This document shows, piece after piece, positions 38,015 to 47,143 of a stretch of DNA of 64,000 nucleotides (position 1 is its first letter; each line of letters opens with the position of its first letter). Made by a program: the position numbers and the translations under genes. The notes beneath the pieces were generated by a model. The model saw nothing but the letters and a program-made list of their open reading frames with translations, had not been told where the DNA came from and did not search any database. Source of the DNA: Shimia ponticola (GTDB lineage Bacteria; Pseudomonadota; Alphaproteobacteria; Rhodobacterales; Rhodobacteraceae); the NCBI RefSeq assembly GCF_007995215.1, contig NZ_VCDK01000003.1, forward strand, positions 1,116,001-1,180,000. Reading direction: 5' to 3'.

Positions 38015-39559
38015 ATGCCGTCCAACCGACTGATCCGTGGCTTCATGACTGTGGGGTTGTGGACAATGCTGAGCCGCGTGCTCGGATTTGTCCGTGACAT
38101 CTTCATAGCTGCGGCGCTGGGCGCAGGCCCCGTGGCAGATGCCTTTGTCGTGGCCTTTGCCTTGCCCAACATGTTCCGCCGGTTCTTTGCAGAAGGTGCT
38201 TTCAATACCGCCTTCGTGCCGATGTTCTCAAAAAAAGTCGAAGCACAGGACGAGGCGCGCGCCTTTGCTCAGGATGCGCTGACCGGTTTGAGTTTCGTGC
38301 TGATCATTTTCACCGTCATCAGCATATTCGCGATGCCTTGGCTGGTTTTGGCTATGGCGTCCGGTTTTGCGGGTGATGCGCGCTTTGATTTGACGGTGCT
38401 CTATGGGCGCATTGCCTTTCCATACATCCTCTTCATCTCGATTGCGGCTTTGCTGTCGGGCGTTCTCAACGCCCTCGGACGCTTTGTGGCAGCGGCGGCA
38501 GCGCCAGTCCTTCTCAACGTGATGTTTGTGGCCATCCTGAGCTTTGGGCTGTGGCAGGGATGGGATCCCGGTTTGACGTTGGTTTGGACGATTCCCTTTG
38601 CAGGTGTTGCCCAGATGGCCTTGCTCTGGGTCGCAGCGCGCCGCGCTGGCTTTACCTTGCTCCCGCGCCGCCCCAAGTGGACGCCGGAACTTCGACGGTT
38701 GGCGATCATCGCGGCCCCAGCTGCGTTGGCTGGGGGCGTCGTACAGGTCAATCTGTTGGTCGGGCGTCAGGTGGCCAGCTACTTTGAAGGTGCAAATGCG
38801 TGGCTGTACTACGCCGATCGGCTCTATCAGCTGCCGTTGGGCGTTGTAGGGATTGCCATTGGCATTGTGTTGCTACCCGACCTGTCGCGCAAATTGCAGG
38901 CCGATGACACCCTAGGTGGACAACAGGCCATCAGTCGTGCCGGTGAGATTTGCCTGGCTTTGACAGTCCCTGCCGCCGTTGCTTTGATCGTAATCCCCGA
39001 TGCGCTGGTATCGGTCCTTTTCGAACGCGGCGCATTCTCGGAAACCGACAGTGCTGCCACGGCATTGGCCTGCGCCATCTACGGTCTCGGTTTGCCCGCC
39101 TTTGTGCTGCAAAAGGTCCTGCAACCGCTCTTTTTCGCACGTGAAGACACCCGCAGCCCGTTTAGATATGCCCTTGTTGCCATGGTCGTGAACGCGGGCA
39201 TTGCCATCGGCCTTGCGCCCGTCATTGGCTTTATCGCCGCAGCATGGGGGGCAACGCTGGCCGGATGGGCGATGGTTGCGCTCTTGTGGTTTGGCAGCCG
39301 TGGCATGGGCGATGCGGCCCAGCCTGACACCCGGTTCTGGGATCGGTCATGGCGCATCATTCTGGCAAGCCTCGTGATGGGCGCGGTCCTATGGGGCGCC
39401 GACGCTGTGCTGCATGATATTCTGCGACTGCCAACCTGGCGCTACCTCGCGCTGGCGGCTTTGATCGCGATTGGCGGCGTGGCTTATGCCGTCGCTGGCC
39501 AAGCCCTTCGGGCGTTTACCCTGTCCGAATTGAAAGGCAGCCTGCGCCGGTCTGAATAG
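38015..39559 (+). CDS. murJ: Lipid II flippase MurJ
   Basis: A 514-residue MviN/MurJ with about 14 hydrophobic segments, moving lipid II across the inner membrane for peptidoglycan synthesis. Signature regions TMLSRVLGFVRDIFIAAALG (residues 15-34) and MFRRFFAEGAFNTAFVPMF are clear. It follows glnD by 13 bases. Confidence 0.96.
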   Translation: MPSNRLIRGFMTVGLWTMLSRVLGFVRDIFIAAALGAGPVADAFVVAFALPNMFRRFFAEGAFNTAFVPMFSKKVEAQDEARAFAQDALTGLSFVLIIFTVISIFAMPWLVLAMASGFAGDARFDLTVLYGRIAFPYILFISIAALLSGVLNALGRFVAAAAAPVLLNVMFVAILSFGLWQGWDPGLTLVWTIPFAGVAQMALLWVAARRAGFTLLPRRPKWTPELRRLAIIAAPAALAGGVVQVNLLVGRQVASYFEGANAWLYYADRLYQLPLGVVGIAIGIVLLPDLSRKLQADDTLGGQQAISRAGEICLALTVPAAVALIVIPDALVSVLFERGAFSETDSAATALACAIYGLGLPAFVLQKVLQPLFFAREDTRSPFRYALVAMVVNAGIAIGLAPVIGFIAAAWGATLAGWAMVALLWFGSRGMGDAAQPDTRFWDRSWRIILASLVMGAVLWGADAVLHDILRLPTWRYLALAALIAIGGVAYAVAGQALRAFTLSELKGSLRRSE

Positions 39560-39565
39560 GGAGCG

Positions 39566-40240
39566 TTAATCCCTGCGCATCCGCGCGATCAGTCCGCCCG
39601 GACGCACCAGTGCCGCCAAGGCAAAGCCGATGAGGGCCCCAAAAAGATCGGCGATCCAATGCGGAGGACCGCCGAAAAGCAGGGCAAACAAAAGCTGAAT
39701 GCCCATCAGAAACCCGATCAACTGAAACGCGCGTAGCTGGTTTTCACCCATTTCTTCCAGAGTGGTCGCCAGAATGTAGGAAAACGCGCCGATCAACCCG
39801 TAGGACCCGACCATCGCCCCTGCCAGTGGAAACTCGTCATTGATCACCAAGGCATACAAGGCAGCCGCCAGAGCCGATGACACGAAAAAGATCGCGACGG
39901 CCACCAGACCACCCATGGCCTCCCCGACGAATTTGCCGATGGCCAACACGAACACGACGCCAAAGATCGTTGCCGTGAAACTGAAATGCACGAGCGGATA
40001 GGTCAGAAACCGCATCAATCCGTCCAGCGGCCACTGACCATTTTGAAGCATCCATTCAAAATACCTGTCCGAGAACGCGTAGTCCTGCAGTGCCGCCGCA
40101 CGCCAACCAACACCGGCCTGCCCGCCTAAAATGCCCTGTTCCGCAGCAAAGAACATGAGCTCGATCCCGCCAAGTGCGAGCGCAAGGATCGCCACGGGAG
40201 CAGGCAAAGGGTTAAATGCGGAGGGGTCGGAATGGCTCAT
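39566..40240 (-). CDS. Rhomboid-family membrane protein lacking catalytic residues
   Basis: A 224-residue protein with the six-segment rhomboid layout and the L1-loop-like region before RFLTYPLVHFSF (77-88). Aligned by hand to active rhomboids, the oxyanion His and Asn of TM2 become A90 and G94, the GxSG motif around the catalytic serine becomes GAMV (141-144, before GSYGLIGAF), and the TM6 histidine of AHLGG becomes D198 in IADLFGA. This predicts a pseudoprotease. ATG 40240 is chosen; the longer frame overlaps the trpS leader. Confidence 0.8.
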   Translation of the reverse strand: MSHSDPSAFNPLPAPVAILALALGGIELMFFAAEQGILGGQAGVGWRAAALQDYAFSDRYFEWMLQNGQWPLDGLMRFLTYPLVHFSFTATIFGVVFVLAIGKFVGEAMGGLVAVAIFFVSSALAAALYALVINDEFPLAGAMVGSYGLIGAFSYILATTLEEMGENQLRAFQLIGFLMGIQLLFALLFGGPPHWIADLFGALIGFALAALVRPGGLIARMRRD

Positions 40241-40358
40241 GCTTCTGCACTTTCCTTGACGGGCTGACGTCCCCGGCATAAGCCATGCGCCGCTGGCGTG
40301 CCAGCCATCTTGGTCGCACCCGAAACCGGGCCGCGGCCCACAAATGCAGGGGTCCCAC

Positions 40359-41384
40359 ATGACCGACGACAACTCGAAGTTCACGCCACGCGTCTTTTCC
40401 GGCATCCAGCCATCTGGCGGCCTGACGCTTGGCAACTATCTGGGCGCGATCAAGCGCTTTGTGGATATGCAGGAGGCCGGCTCGCACGAGACGATCTATT
40501 GCATGGTCGATCTGCATGCGATCACCGTCTGGCAGGACCCTGCGGACCTTGCCAAGAACACCCGCGAATTGGCGGCGGGCTATCTGGCGTCCGGGATCGA
40601 CCCGGAAAAATCCATCCTGATCAATCAAAGTCAGGTGCCGGAGCACGCGCAACTTGGCTGGATTTTTAACTGCGTCGCGCGCATGGGCTGGATGAAGCGC
40701 ATGACCCAGTGGAAGGACAAAGCAGGCAAGAACAGCGAAAACGCATCGCTGGGCCTGTTTGGCTATCCAACGCTGATGGCCGCCGACATCCTTGTTTATC
40801 ATGCGACCCATGTCCCGGTTGGCGAAGATCAGAAGCAGCACCTTGAGCTTACCCGCGATATCGCGGCCAAGTTCAATCATGACTACGGCGTTGATTTCTT
40901 TCCGATCACCGAACCGGTGATCGAGGGTACGGCAACGCGGATCATGAGCCTGCGTGACGGGTCAAAGAAAATGTCGAAGTCCGATCCATCAGACATGAGC
41001 CGTATCAACCTGACGGACACTGCAGACGATATCGCCAAGAAGTTTCGCAAGGCCAAGACCGATCCGGAACCATTGCCGGAAACCGTCGATGGGTTGGAGA
41101 ATCGACCAGAGGCGCGGAACCTTGTGAACATCTATGCCGCTCTGAGCGATCAGAGTGCGGATCAAGTCGTTGCCGAGTTCGCTGGTCAGCAATTTGGTCA
41201 GTTCAAACCTGCGCTTGTTGATTTGGCTGTCGCTAAGATGGGTCCAATCGGGGACGAGATGAACCGCTTGATGCAGGACCCAGCCGAGATCGACCGTCTT
41301 TTGGCGCGGGGGGCAGAGCGGGCACGAGAGATCACCGCCCCGATCCTGCAGCAGACCTATGACATCGTGGGAATGGTGCGCTGA
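40359..41384 (+). CDS. trpS: Tryptophanyl-tRNA synthetase
   Basis: A 341-residue class I synthetase charging tRNA-Trp. [19 protein letters not shown] contains the TxGNxxGA form of the HIGH motif, and [10 protein letters not shown] is the KMSKS motif. ATG 40359 follows AGGGG; ATG 40344 would add five residues. A strong terminator or small RNA lies 160 bases downstream. Confidence 0.96.
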   Translation: MTDDNSKFTPRVFSGIQPSGGLTLGNYLGAIKRFVDMQEAGSHETIYCMVDLHAITVWQDPADLAKNTRELAAGYLASGIDPEKSILINQSQVPEHAQLGWIFNCVARMGWMKRMTQWKDKAGKNSENASLGLFGYPTLMAADILVYHATHVPVGEDQKQHLELTRDIAAKFNHDYGVDFFPITEPVIEGTATRIMSLRDGSKKMSKSDPSDMSRINLTDTADDIAKKFRKAKTDPEPLPETVDGLENRPEARNLVNIYAALSDQSADQVVAEFAGQQFGQFKPALVDLAVAKMGPIGDEMNRLMQDPAEIDRLLARGAERAREITAPILQQTYDIVGMVR

Positions 41385-41462
41385 GGTTTTACTCTGGGTC
41401 GTCACGAATCTGTTGCAGAGGACGATTAACACAACGGTCAGGAGCTAGGCTCTTATCGCGGG

Positions 41463-41580
41463 TATAGTCCCTACCGTTGGTCTTCCTATTGCAAAGGATC
41501 ATCGGGCCCGCATCCAGACGTCGCTGCAAAACTCGCATACGTCATGCGCCCTCGTTTGTCCCGAACGAGGGCGCTTTTTA
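41463..41580 (+). ncRNA. Candidate small RNA ending in a strong terminator
   Basis: The 250 bases between trpS and the stress-protein gene hold no ORF. They hold a TATAGT word (41463-41468), about 80 bases of non-coding sequence and then a perfect 11-bp terminator hairpin (41546-41574) with a T tract. This is the layout of an independent small RNA of roughly 100 nt, but the terminator could equally serve trpS. No clear -35 element is seen. Confidence 0.3.
41546..41579 (+). terminator. Rho-independent terminator downstream of trpS
   Basis: GCGCCCTCGTT / AACGAGGGCGC, 11 perfect base pairs with a 7-base loop, followed by five T residues. Confidence 0.92.
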
Positions 41581-41634
41581 TTGCGCAATGCACAGCAAGA
41601 GGTCACAGTCTGTGGGCAAACACGGGAGAAGCAA

Positions 41635-42090
41635 ATGCGCAAGTTTCTGGTGGTACTGGATGACAGTCGCGAATGCCTGAATGCCATGCGGTTTGCCGCC
41701 ATGCGCGCGGCCCACACAGGGGGTGGCGTCGAAATACTCGCCATTATCCCTCCAGAGGAGTTCAATCACTGGATCGGGGTCGGTGAAATCATGCGCGAAG
41801 AAGCGCGAGAACGCATTCACGCGCATTTCGAAGTGTTTGCAAAATGGATGCGCGACAAGCAGGGGATTGACCCGGAACTCGTCATCCGCGAGGGCGAACC
41901 TCTTCCAGAGATTATGGCGCAAGTTACTGAGGACCCAGATATCGGCGTGCTGGTGCTGGGCGCCGGCACAGACAACAAGGGCCCCGGCCCGCTTGTGACG
42001 CAGCTGTCGCGCAATTCAGGCTCGTTGCCGATACCGGTGACGATTGTTCCGGGCGATATGTCCAAGGAAAGGCTTGAAGCCATCACCTAG
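41635..42090 (+). CDS. Universal stress protein family protein
   Basis: A 151-residue UspA-fold protein: KFLVVLDDSRECLNAMRFA at the N-terminus and VLVLGAGTDNKGPGPLVTQL near residue 110, a variant of the G-x2-G-x9-G(S/T) ATP-binding motif, then PIPVTIVPG. ATG 41635 has GGGAGA upstream. Its leader contains the terminator/sRNA region, so read-through or an independent promoter must drive it. Confidence 0.88.
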   Translation: MRKFLVVLDDSRECLNAMRFAAMRAAHTGGGVEILAIIPPEEFNHWIGVGEIMREEARERIHAHFEVFAKWMRDKQGIDPELVIREGEPLPEIMAQVTEDPDIGVLVLGAGTDNKGPGPLVTQLSRNSGSLPIPVTIVPGDMSKERLEAIT

Positions 42091-42129
42091 CCGCTGGTCC
42101 CCGCCGGTGCAGCCCCCTATGGTCGCGCC

Positions 42130-43665
42130 ATGAGCAGCACCGCCGTTACATTTTCAGACGATCAGGCCGAAGCCTACGATACCATCTCCGACGCGCTTGA
42201 AAGTGCCGGAGTGTTCTTGGGCGATGGGTATGCTGCCCCGCCCTCTGGCGGCAAGGATCAGGTACTTGCCGTGGTGGGCAAAGCGGGGTCCGGCAAGACG
42301 CTGCTCTTGGCAAAGATGTACGAGGCCCTGTCCGAAATCGGGATCGACGTGATCAGCGGCGACTATGAAGGCCGCAAGAAAAAGGATCGCCGCACGCTTG
42401 CGATCCTTGCGCCCACGAACAAGGCGGCGTCTGTCCTGCGCACGCGCGGTGTGCCAGCGACCACCATCCACCGTATCCTCTACACGCCGGTCTATGACCC
42501 TGAGTATGAAAAGATTGCGGAATGGCTGGCTGGGAATGGCGAAATGCCGGAAGTCGAAGGGCTGACGGACGAAGCTTTGGAACGCGCGCGGCGGCAATAC
42601 GAAGACAGCAAATCGGTTTTTGCCGCGCTGGCGGCCGCTGGGCTGCGCGGGTCAGATTTCATCACCGGTTGGAAACGGCGCGAGGACCCTCTCGACATCG
42701 GCTTTGTCGACGAAGCCTCGATGCTCGATGAAAAGCAATACAACGACCTGCGCGAGATATTTCCAACCCTGCTGATGTTTGGCGACCCGGCACAGCTTGC
42801 GCCTGTGAACCAACCCGGCGGGATGGTGTTCGATGACCTGCCCAAGGGTCGAAAGCTGACCTTGAACCGCGTTCACCGGCAGGCGGACGATAACCCCATT
42901 CTGGACCTTGCCCACGCGCTTGCCGATCCGGCGCTGGAATTCCACGACTTTGAGCGCATGGTCAGCGAAGCCGCACAAAAGGACGAGCGCGTTGTATTAG
43001 GTCAGCGTGTGGAAGCGGACCTGATGGCGCGCTCACCCGTGCTGGTCTGGCGCAACAATACGCGTGTCCGCCTCATCCAAGCCTTTCGCGCGGCCTATGG
43101 CGCGCCAGAGGAAGAGTTGCTGCCCGGTGAGCCTTTGATCTGTGACGGGATCGAACTGCCTATGAAGCATCGCAAGAAACGCCTCGATCTTGAAGCGCGC
43201 GGACTGATCAAGGGTGCGCAGGTTGTCTATCTTGGGCCAGGGCGCAAGCCGGGCTTTTCCCGTCTGCACGTTTTTGGGGCCGAAGACCCGCAGGTCAGCG
43301 CCGCATCTATCGTCAAGATCGAGAAACCGGACGAGGAAGAACCGTTTATTCCGTTTGCCGCCAGGATGGGGGCAACCTTTCTGCATGGGGCGGCGGTAAC
43401 GATCCACAAAGCTCAAGGATCGCAATGGGACACGGTTCAGGTCTTTGCCCCGGACATATTCGTCGCCGCGCGCATGAACCGGCAAGAGGCCGGCATCCCG
43501 CTTTGGAAACGACTGGCCTATGTTGCGATCACCCGCGCATCCGAGCGTTTGATCTGGGTGGTACGAAACCGATTGGCCAAGCCCACTGGACCACTGGTCA
43601 TCGACGATCTGAAACCCAAGGAAGTGCCTCTGACGCTTGAGGCGCAAAGCGAGGCACCGCTATGA
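42130..43665 (+). CDS. RecD/Dda-like superfamily 1 helicase
   Basis: A 511-residue SF1 helicase. Walker A is VVGKAGSGKTLLLAKM near residue 50; APTNKAA is motif Ia, GFVDEASML (DEAS) is motif II, FGDPAQLAPVN is motif III, and VTIHKAQGSQWD and YVAITRASERLIWV are motifs V and VI. It resembles Dda/RecD2-like 5'-3' helicases acting on DNA ends or in recombination. The stop overlaps the following SDR gene by four bases. Confidence 0.88.
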   Translation: MSSTAVTFSDDQAEAYDTISDALESAGVFLGDGYAAPPSGGKDQVLAVVGKAGSGKTLLLAKMYEALSEIGIDVISGDYEGRKKKDRRTLAILAPTNKAASVLRTRGVPATTIHRILYTPVYDPEYEKIAEWLAGNGEMPEVEGLTDEALERARRQYEDSKSVFAALAAAGLRGSDFITGWKRREDPLDIGFVDEASMLDEKQYNDLREIFPTLLMFGDPAQLAPVNQPGGMVFDDLPKGRKLTLNRVHRQADDNPILDLAHALADPALEFHDFERMVSEAAQKDERVVLGQRVEADLMARSPVLVWRNNTRVRLIQAFRAAYGAPEEELLPGEPLICDGIELPMKHRKKRLDLEARGLIKGAQVVYLGPGRKPGFSRLHVFGAEDPQVSAASIVKIEKPDEEEPFIPFAARMGATFLHGAAVTIHKAQGSQWDTVQVFAPDIFVAARMNRQEAGIPLWKRLAYVAITRASERLIWVVRNRLAKPTGPLVIDDLKPKEVPLTLEAQSEAPL

Positions 43666-44387
43666 AATCCATCCTGATCACGGGCGCGAGCCAAGGCATC
43701 GGCGCAGAAACGGCGCGCCAATTCATGGCGGCGGGATGGCATGTCGGGCTTCTGGCGCGCCAGAAGGACAAGCTTGAGGCACTGGCACAGGAAGGCAGCG
43801 CAACCGTTCTTCAGGCTGATGTGACGGATGAAGAAGCGGTCGAGAATGCATTTGAGACATTTCAGTCTGAGGTCGGGCATCTGGACGCCCTGTTCAACAA
43901 TGCCGGTATTTTTGTTCCTCAGGTCACGATTGACGAGATGAGCTATGACGACTGGAAGCGAGGTGTTGATGTGAACCTGAACGGCATGTTCCTCGCGGCG
44001 CGCGCCGCATTTCGGATCATGCGGCAGCAGTCACCGCAGGGTGGTCGGATCATCAACAACGGGTCGATTTCTGCCCATGTCCCGCGTGAGAAGTCGGTGA
44101 ACTACACCGCAACCAAACACGCGATCACCGGGCTCACCAAAACGCTGTCGCTGGATGGGCGCGACTTTGACATCGCCTGTGGTCAGATTGATATCGGCAA
44201 TGCCCGCACAGACATCGTTGCGGCCCTTGATGCGCGCCGGGTCGAAGATGGGCTGCCGCCGATCGATTCAATGGACGTGGCCGATGCCGCCCGCGCGGTG
44301 TTGCACATGGCTGAGTTGCCGCTCTCAGCGAACGTGCAGTTTATGACGGTGATGGCAACGAAGATGCCCTATATCGGGCGCGGCTAG
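43662..44387 (+). CDS. Classical SDR oxidoreductase
   Basis: A 241-residue short-chain dehydrogenase with ITGASQGIGAETA (TGxxxGIG) at the N-terminus, LFNNAGIF, the catalytic serine in NNGSISA and the YxxxK pair in NYTATKHAI. Substrate unknown. It is translationally coupled to the helicase, an arrangement without obvious functional link, and its stop overlaps the convergent gene by four bases. Confidence 0.88.
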   Translation: MKSILITGASQGIGAETARQFMAAGWHVGLLARQKDKLEALAQEGSATVLQADVTDEEAVENAFETFQSEVGHLDALFNNAGIFVPQVTIDEMSYDDWKRGVDVNLNGMFLAARAAFRIMRQQSPQGGRIINNGSISAHVPREKSVNYTATKHAITGLTKTLSLDGRDFDIACGQIDIGNARTDIVAALDARRVEDGLPPIDSMDVADAARAVLHMAELPLSANVQFMTVMATKMPYIGRG

Positions 44388-45145
44388 GTTCGGCGGAACG
44401 CGGAAAACAGAGCTGACGCCAACCAGCCCGCGATGATTGCAATGGCGAGCGACATCAGCCCGTAAATCAGCGGTTGGTTATACGCCAGATTGTAGAGAAA
44501 CCGCTCAAGCCCAACCTTTTGTACGGCGATATCCGTCTCGAACTTGCTGACGACCGCGCCGTCGCGAACCAGAAATATCTGGGTGCGATAATCGCCTTCG
44601 GTCAGGTTGGCTGGCAGGTCGACTGTCGTGCGGAACAGGGTCTGTTCGTCAAACGACACCGCATCCTCATCTGCATAAAACGCGCCCTTTTGCTGCTGAA
44701 TTCGGATCAAGGCATCTGTAAAGGCAGCGGCGTCAGCGACACCGCCGGCGTCGACCGAACGGATCATCTTTTCTTTGGTGATTTTGTGCCGCAAATCCTC
44801 TGTTTCGGAAAGAATGTCCTCAATCGGGCCTGAACTCAGGATCGCGTAGAAACTGGGCGCGCTATCAATCTCGACCTCGTCGCGGTTGGCCCAGATGATG
44901 GCGATTTTGTCTTTGCGCCGCACCGTGACCGGTGATGGCGGCCCAGAGACCGTGATGATGACGTCCAATGGCTCAAGGCTCGTCAATGGCGCAAGCCGTT
45001 TCACCGCGCCAAAGATCAGGATCTCTGACCCGTTGAAATCGGTTGTGATCGCAACGCGCCGTTGGCTTAGGTCAGCGACAATCGTTTCCTCAGCCGAAAG
45101 CGGTGAGACGATCAAGAACAAGAGGGCAAGCAATAGGCGGCGCAT
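44384..45145 (-). CDS. TIGR02186-type membrane-anchored periplasmic protein
   Basis: A 253-residue protein with a signal peptide (RRLLLALLFLIVSPLSA), a periplasmic beta-rich domain (IVADLSQRRVAITTDFNGSEILIFGAV) and one C-terminal hydrophobic segment (IYGLMSLAIAIIAGWLASALF). It matches the alphaproteobacterial family known as TIGR02186, regularly found beside TauE/SafE exporters. Its ATG shares one base with the TauE stop (TGATG). Function is unproven; a periplasmic partner of the exporter is inferred. The long in-frame extension to 45721 is antisense-type shadow. Confidence 0.8.
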   Translation of the reverse strand: MRRLLLALLFLIVSPLSAEETIVADLSQRRVAITTDFNGSEILIFGAVKRLAPLTSLEPLDVIITVSGPPSPVTVRRKDKIAIIWANRDEVEIDSAPSFYAILSSGPIEDILSETEDLRHKITKEKMIRSVDAGGVADAAAFTDALIRIQQQKGAFYADEDAVSFDEQTLFRTTVDLPANLTEGDYRTQIFLVRDGAVVSKFETDIAVQKVGLERFLYNLAYNQPLIYGLMSLAIAIIAGWLASALFSAFRRT

Positions 45146-46068
45146 CAATGACCTCCCGGTGCGGCAATGGAATAAAGCTCGGCGGGTTGGATCAACAAAT
45201 CCAACGCGAGCTTGCCACACACCAGAAGGACCATTCCGGCCAGCAGGATACGCAGTTGTTCCGCCTTCATCCGCGCACCAATCTGCGTGCCAATCTGTGC
45301 CCCGATCACACCACCGACCAGCAACAGGACCGCAAGAACCACGTCGACGGTAAAGTTGGTGGTGGCATGGAGGAGCGTTGTAAATGCCGTCACGAAAATG
45401 ATCTGAAAGAGCGACGTGCCGACAACGACCTTGGTTGGCATACCAAGCAGATAGATCATGGCAGGCACCATGATAAATCCACCGCCGACCCCCATGATCG
45501 CAGCAAGGACGCCGACGACCAGCCCGACCATGATCGGTGGAATGACCGAGATGTAGAGACCCGAAACCCGAAACCTTGTTTTGAACGGCAGCTTTGACAC
45601 CCAGCCACGGTCCCGGGTCCGGCGCACCGGCCCAGTCGCAGGCCGTTTGGAGCGGCGGATGGCATTCAGGCTTTCGACGAACATCAAAGCGCCGACCACG
45701 CCAAGGAACACGACATAGCAAAGCCGGACCAGCAGATCGACCTGACCGAGCGACTTCAGATAGTTGAACAAGAGCACGCCCAACCCCGCACCGACCAACC
45801 CTCCTACCAAGAGGACGCAGCCCATCTTGAGATCAACGCTCTTGCGCCTCAGGTGCGCGAGGACACCAGAGAATGACGACGCGACGATCTGGTTCGCTTC
45901 GGTTGCGACCGCAACAGCGGGAGGGATGCCGATGAAGAACAAAAGCGGCGTCATCAAGAAGCCGCCACCGACACCGAACATGCCGGACAAAATGCCTACA
46001 AACCCGCCCAGGCCAAGAAGAAGGAAGGCGTTTACCGATACTTCGGCAATGGGCAGATAGATTTGCAT
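45145..46068 (-). CDS. TauE/SafE family sulfite/anion exporter
   Basis: A 307-residue membrane protein with about eight hydrophobic segments and the two internal-repeat motifs GFVGILSGMFGVGGGFLMTPLLFF and GVLAAIMGVGGGFIMVPAMIY (key words GVGGGF twice). The family exports sulfite, sulfoacetate or related anions. ATG 46068 is preferred; the extension to 46092 begins with TTG. Coupled to the TIGR02186 gene downstream. Confidence 0.9.
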   Translation of the reverse strand: MQIYLPIAEVSVNAFLLLGLGGFVGILSGMFGVGGGFLMTPLLFFIGIPPAVAVATEANQIVASSFSGVLAHLRRKSVDLKMGCVLLVGGLVGAGLGVLLFNYLKSLGQVDLLVRLCYVVFLGVVGALMFVESLNAIRRSKRPATGPVRRTRDRGWVSKLPFKTRFRVSGLYISVIPPIMVGLVVGVLAAIMGVGGGFIMVPAMIYLLGMPTKVVVGTSLFQIIFVTAFTTLLHATTNFTVDVVLAVLLLVGGVIGAQIGTQIGARMKAEQLRILLAGMVLLVCGKLALDLLIQPAELYSIAAPGGH

Positions 46069-46173
46069 GGAGGCTTCCGGGTCTTTACCCAATCCGCCTT
46101 ACAAAATGCTGCATGTGCGGTGTAGGGCCAAACCTGCGACAAATCGGAACGATTTTGGTCGCCGCGCTCCTCT

Positions 46174-47139
46174 CTAGCGCTCTTTCACGTAGGGCTCACC
46201 ACCCGCGCGCGGTGGGATCGCCTTGCCCACAAACCCGGCGAGGATGACAACGGTCAGGATGTAGGGCAGCGCATCCATGAACTCGACGGGAACGGTGAAG
46301 GCACCGATGTCGATATTCTGGAACCTGAGCGCGATGGCCTGAAGGAACCCAAAGAGCAGGCAGGCATAGAGCGCGTACCACGGCCGCCACTTGGCAAAGA
46401 TCAGGGCAGCGAGCGCGATGTATCCGCGACCTGCCGTCATCTCTTTTACAAAGCCAGCCTGAAGCGCGGTCGCGAGATAGGCACCCGCGATACCGCAGAG
46501 CACGCCGCAAATCGCCACCGCCGTAAAGCGCAGTCGAATGACATTGACCCCTGCCGTGTCCACGGCGGCCGGGTTTTCGCCCACAGCACGCAAGCGCAGA
46601 CCAAAGCGTGTGCGGAATAGCACATACCAACTCAGCGGAACCATCAGCAGAGCGAGATAGACGATAGCTGTATGGCCAGAAATCAGCCCCTCATAGACCG
46701 GGCCAATGACCGGAACCGGCAGGATCGCCTCGGCAAATGGAAACTCGATTGGGCTGAAACGTCCACCATCGGTCAGCGCAGGCGTTCGTCCGCCTTGCGC
46801 GAACCAGCTTTGCGCAATCAGAACCGTCAAACCCGACGCAAGGAAATTGATAGCCACCCCAGAAATCAGCTGATTGCCCCGGAAAGTGATCGAGGCGATG
46901 CCGTGGATCGCGCTCAGGAACAGCGACGCCCCAATGCCTGCCAACAATCCAAGCCAGACCGAACCTGTTACGAAGGCAATTGCCGCCGACAGGAAGGCAG
47001 CTGCCAACATCTTGCCCTCAAGGCCGATGTCGAAAATGCCCGCGCGTTCGGAATACAGGCCAGCCAAGCACGCAAGAAGCAGCGGCGTCGCCAGCCGGAT
47101 GGTTGAGTCGAGGATCTGGAGAAAGGTCGCGAAATCCAT
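46174..47139 (-). CDS. BMP-type ABC transporter permease (second operon, YufQ-like)
   Basis: A 321-residue permease with about nine hydrophobic segments and the family motif ERAGIFDIGLEGKML near residues 30-44. It is the last gene of the second BMP operon, four bases after the LysE-type gene, and pairs with the permease at 47776-48933 to form the channel. Confidence 0.9.
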   Translation of the reverse strand: MDFATFLQILDSTIRLATPLLLACLAGLYSERAGIFDIGLEGKMLAAAFLSAAIAFVTGSVWLGLLAGIGASLFLSAIHGIASITFRGNQLISGVAINFLASGLTVLIAQSWFAQGGRTPALTDGGRFSPIEFPFAEAILPVPVIGPVYEGLISGHTAIVYLALLMVPLSWYVLFRTRFGLRLRAVGENPAAVDTAGVNVIRLRFTAVAICGVLCGIAGAYLATALQAGFVKEMTAGRGYIALAALIFAKWRPWYALYACLLFGFLQAIALRFQNIDIGAFTVPVEFMDALPYILTVVILAGFVGKAIPPRAGGEPYVKER

Positions 47140-47143
47140 GGGG

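Noticed and set aside
45146-45721. N-terminal extension of the TIGR02186-type frame over the TauE gene
   Set aside because: It is antiphase to TauE on the same strand, has no family match, and the signal peptide begins exactly at ATG 45145.
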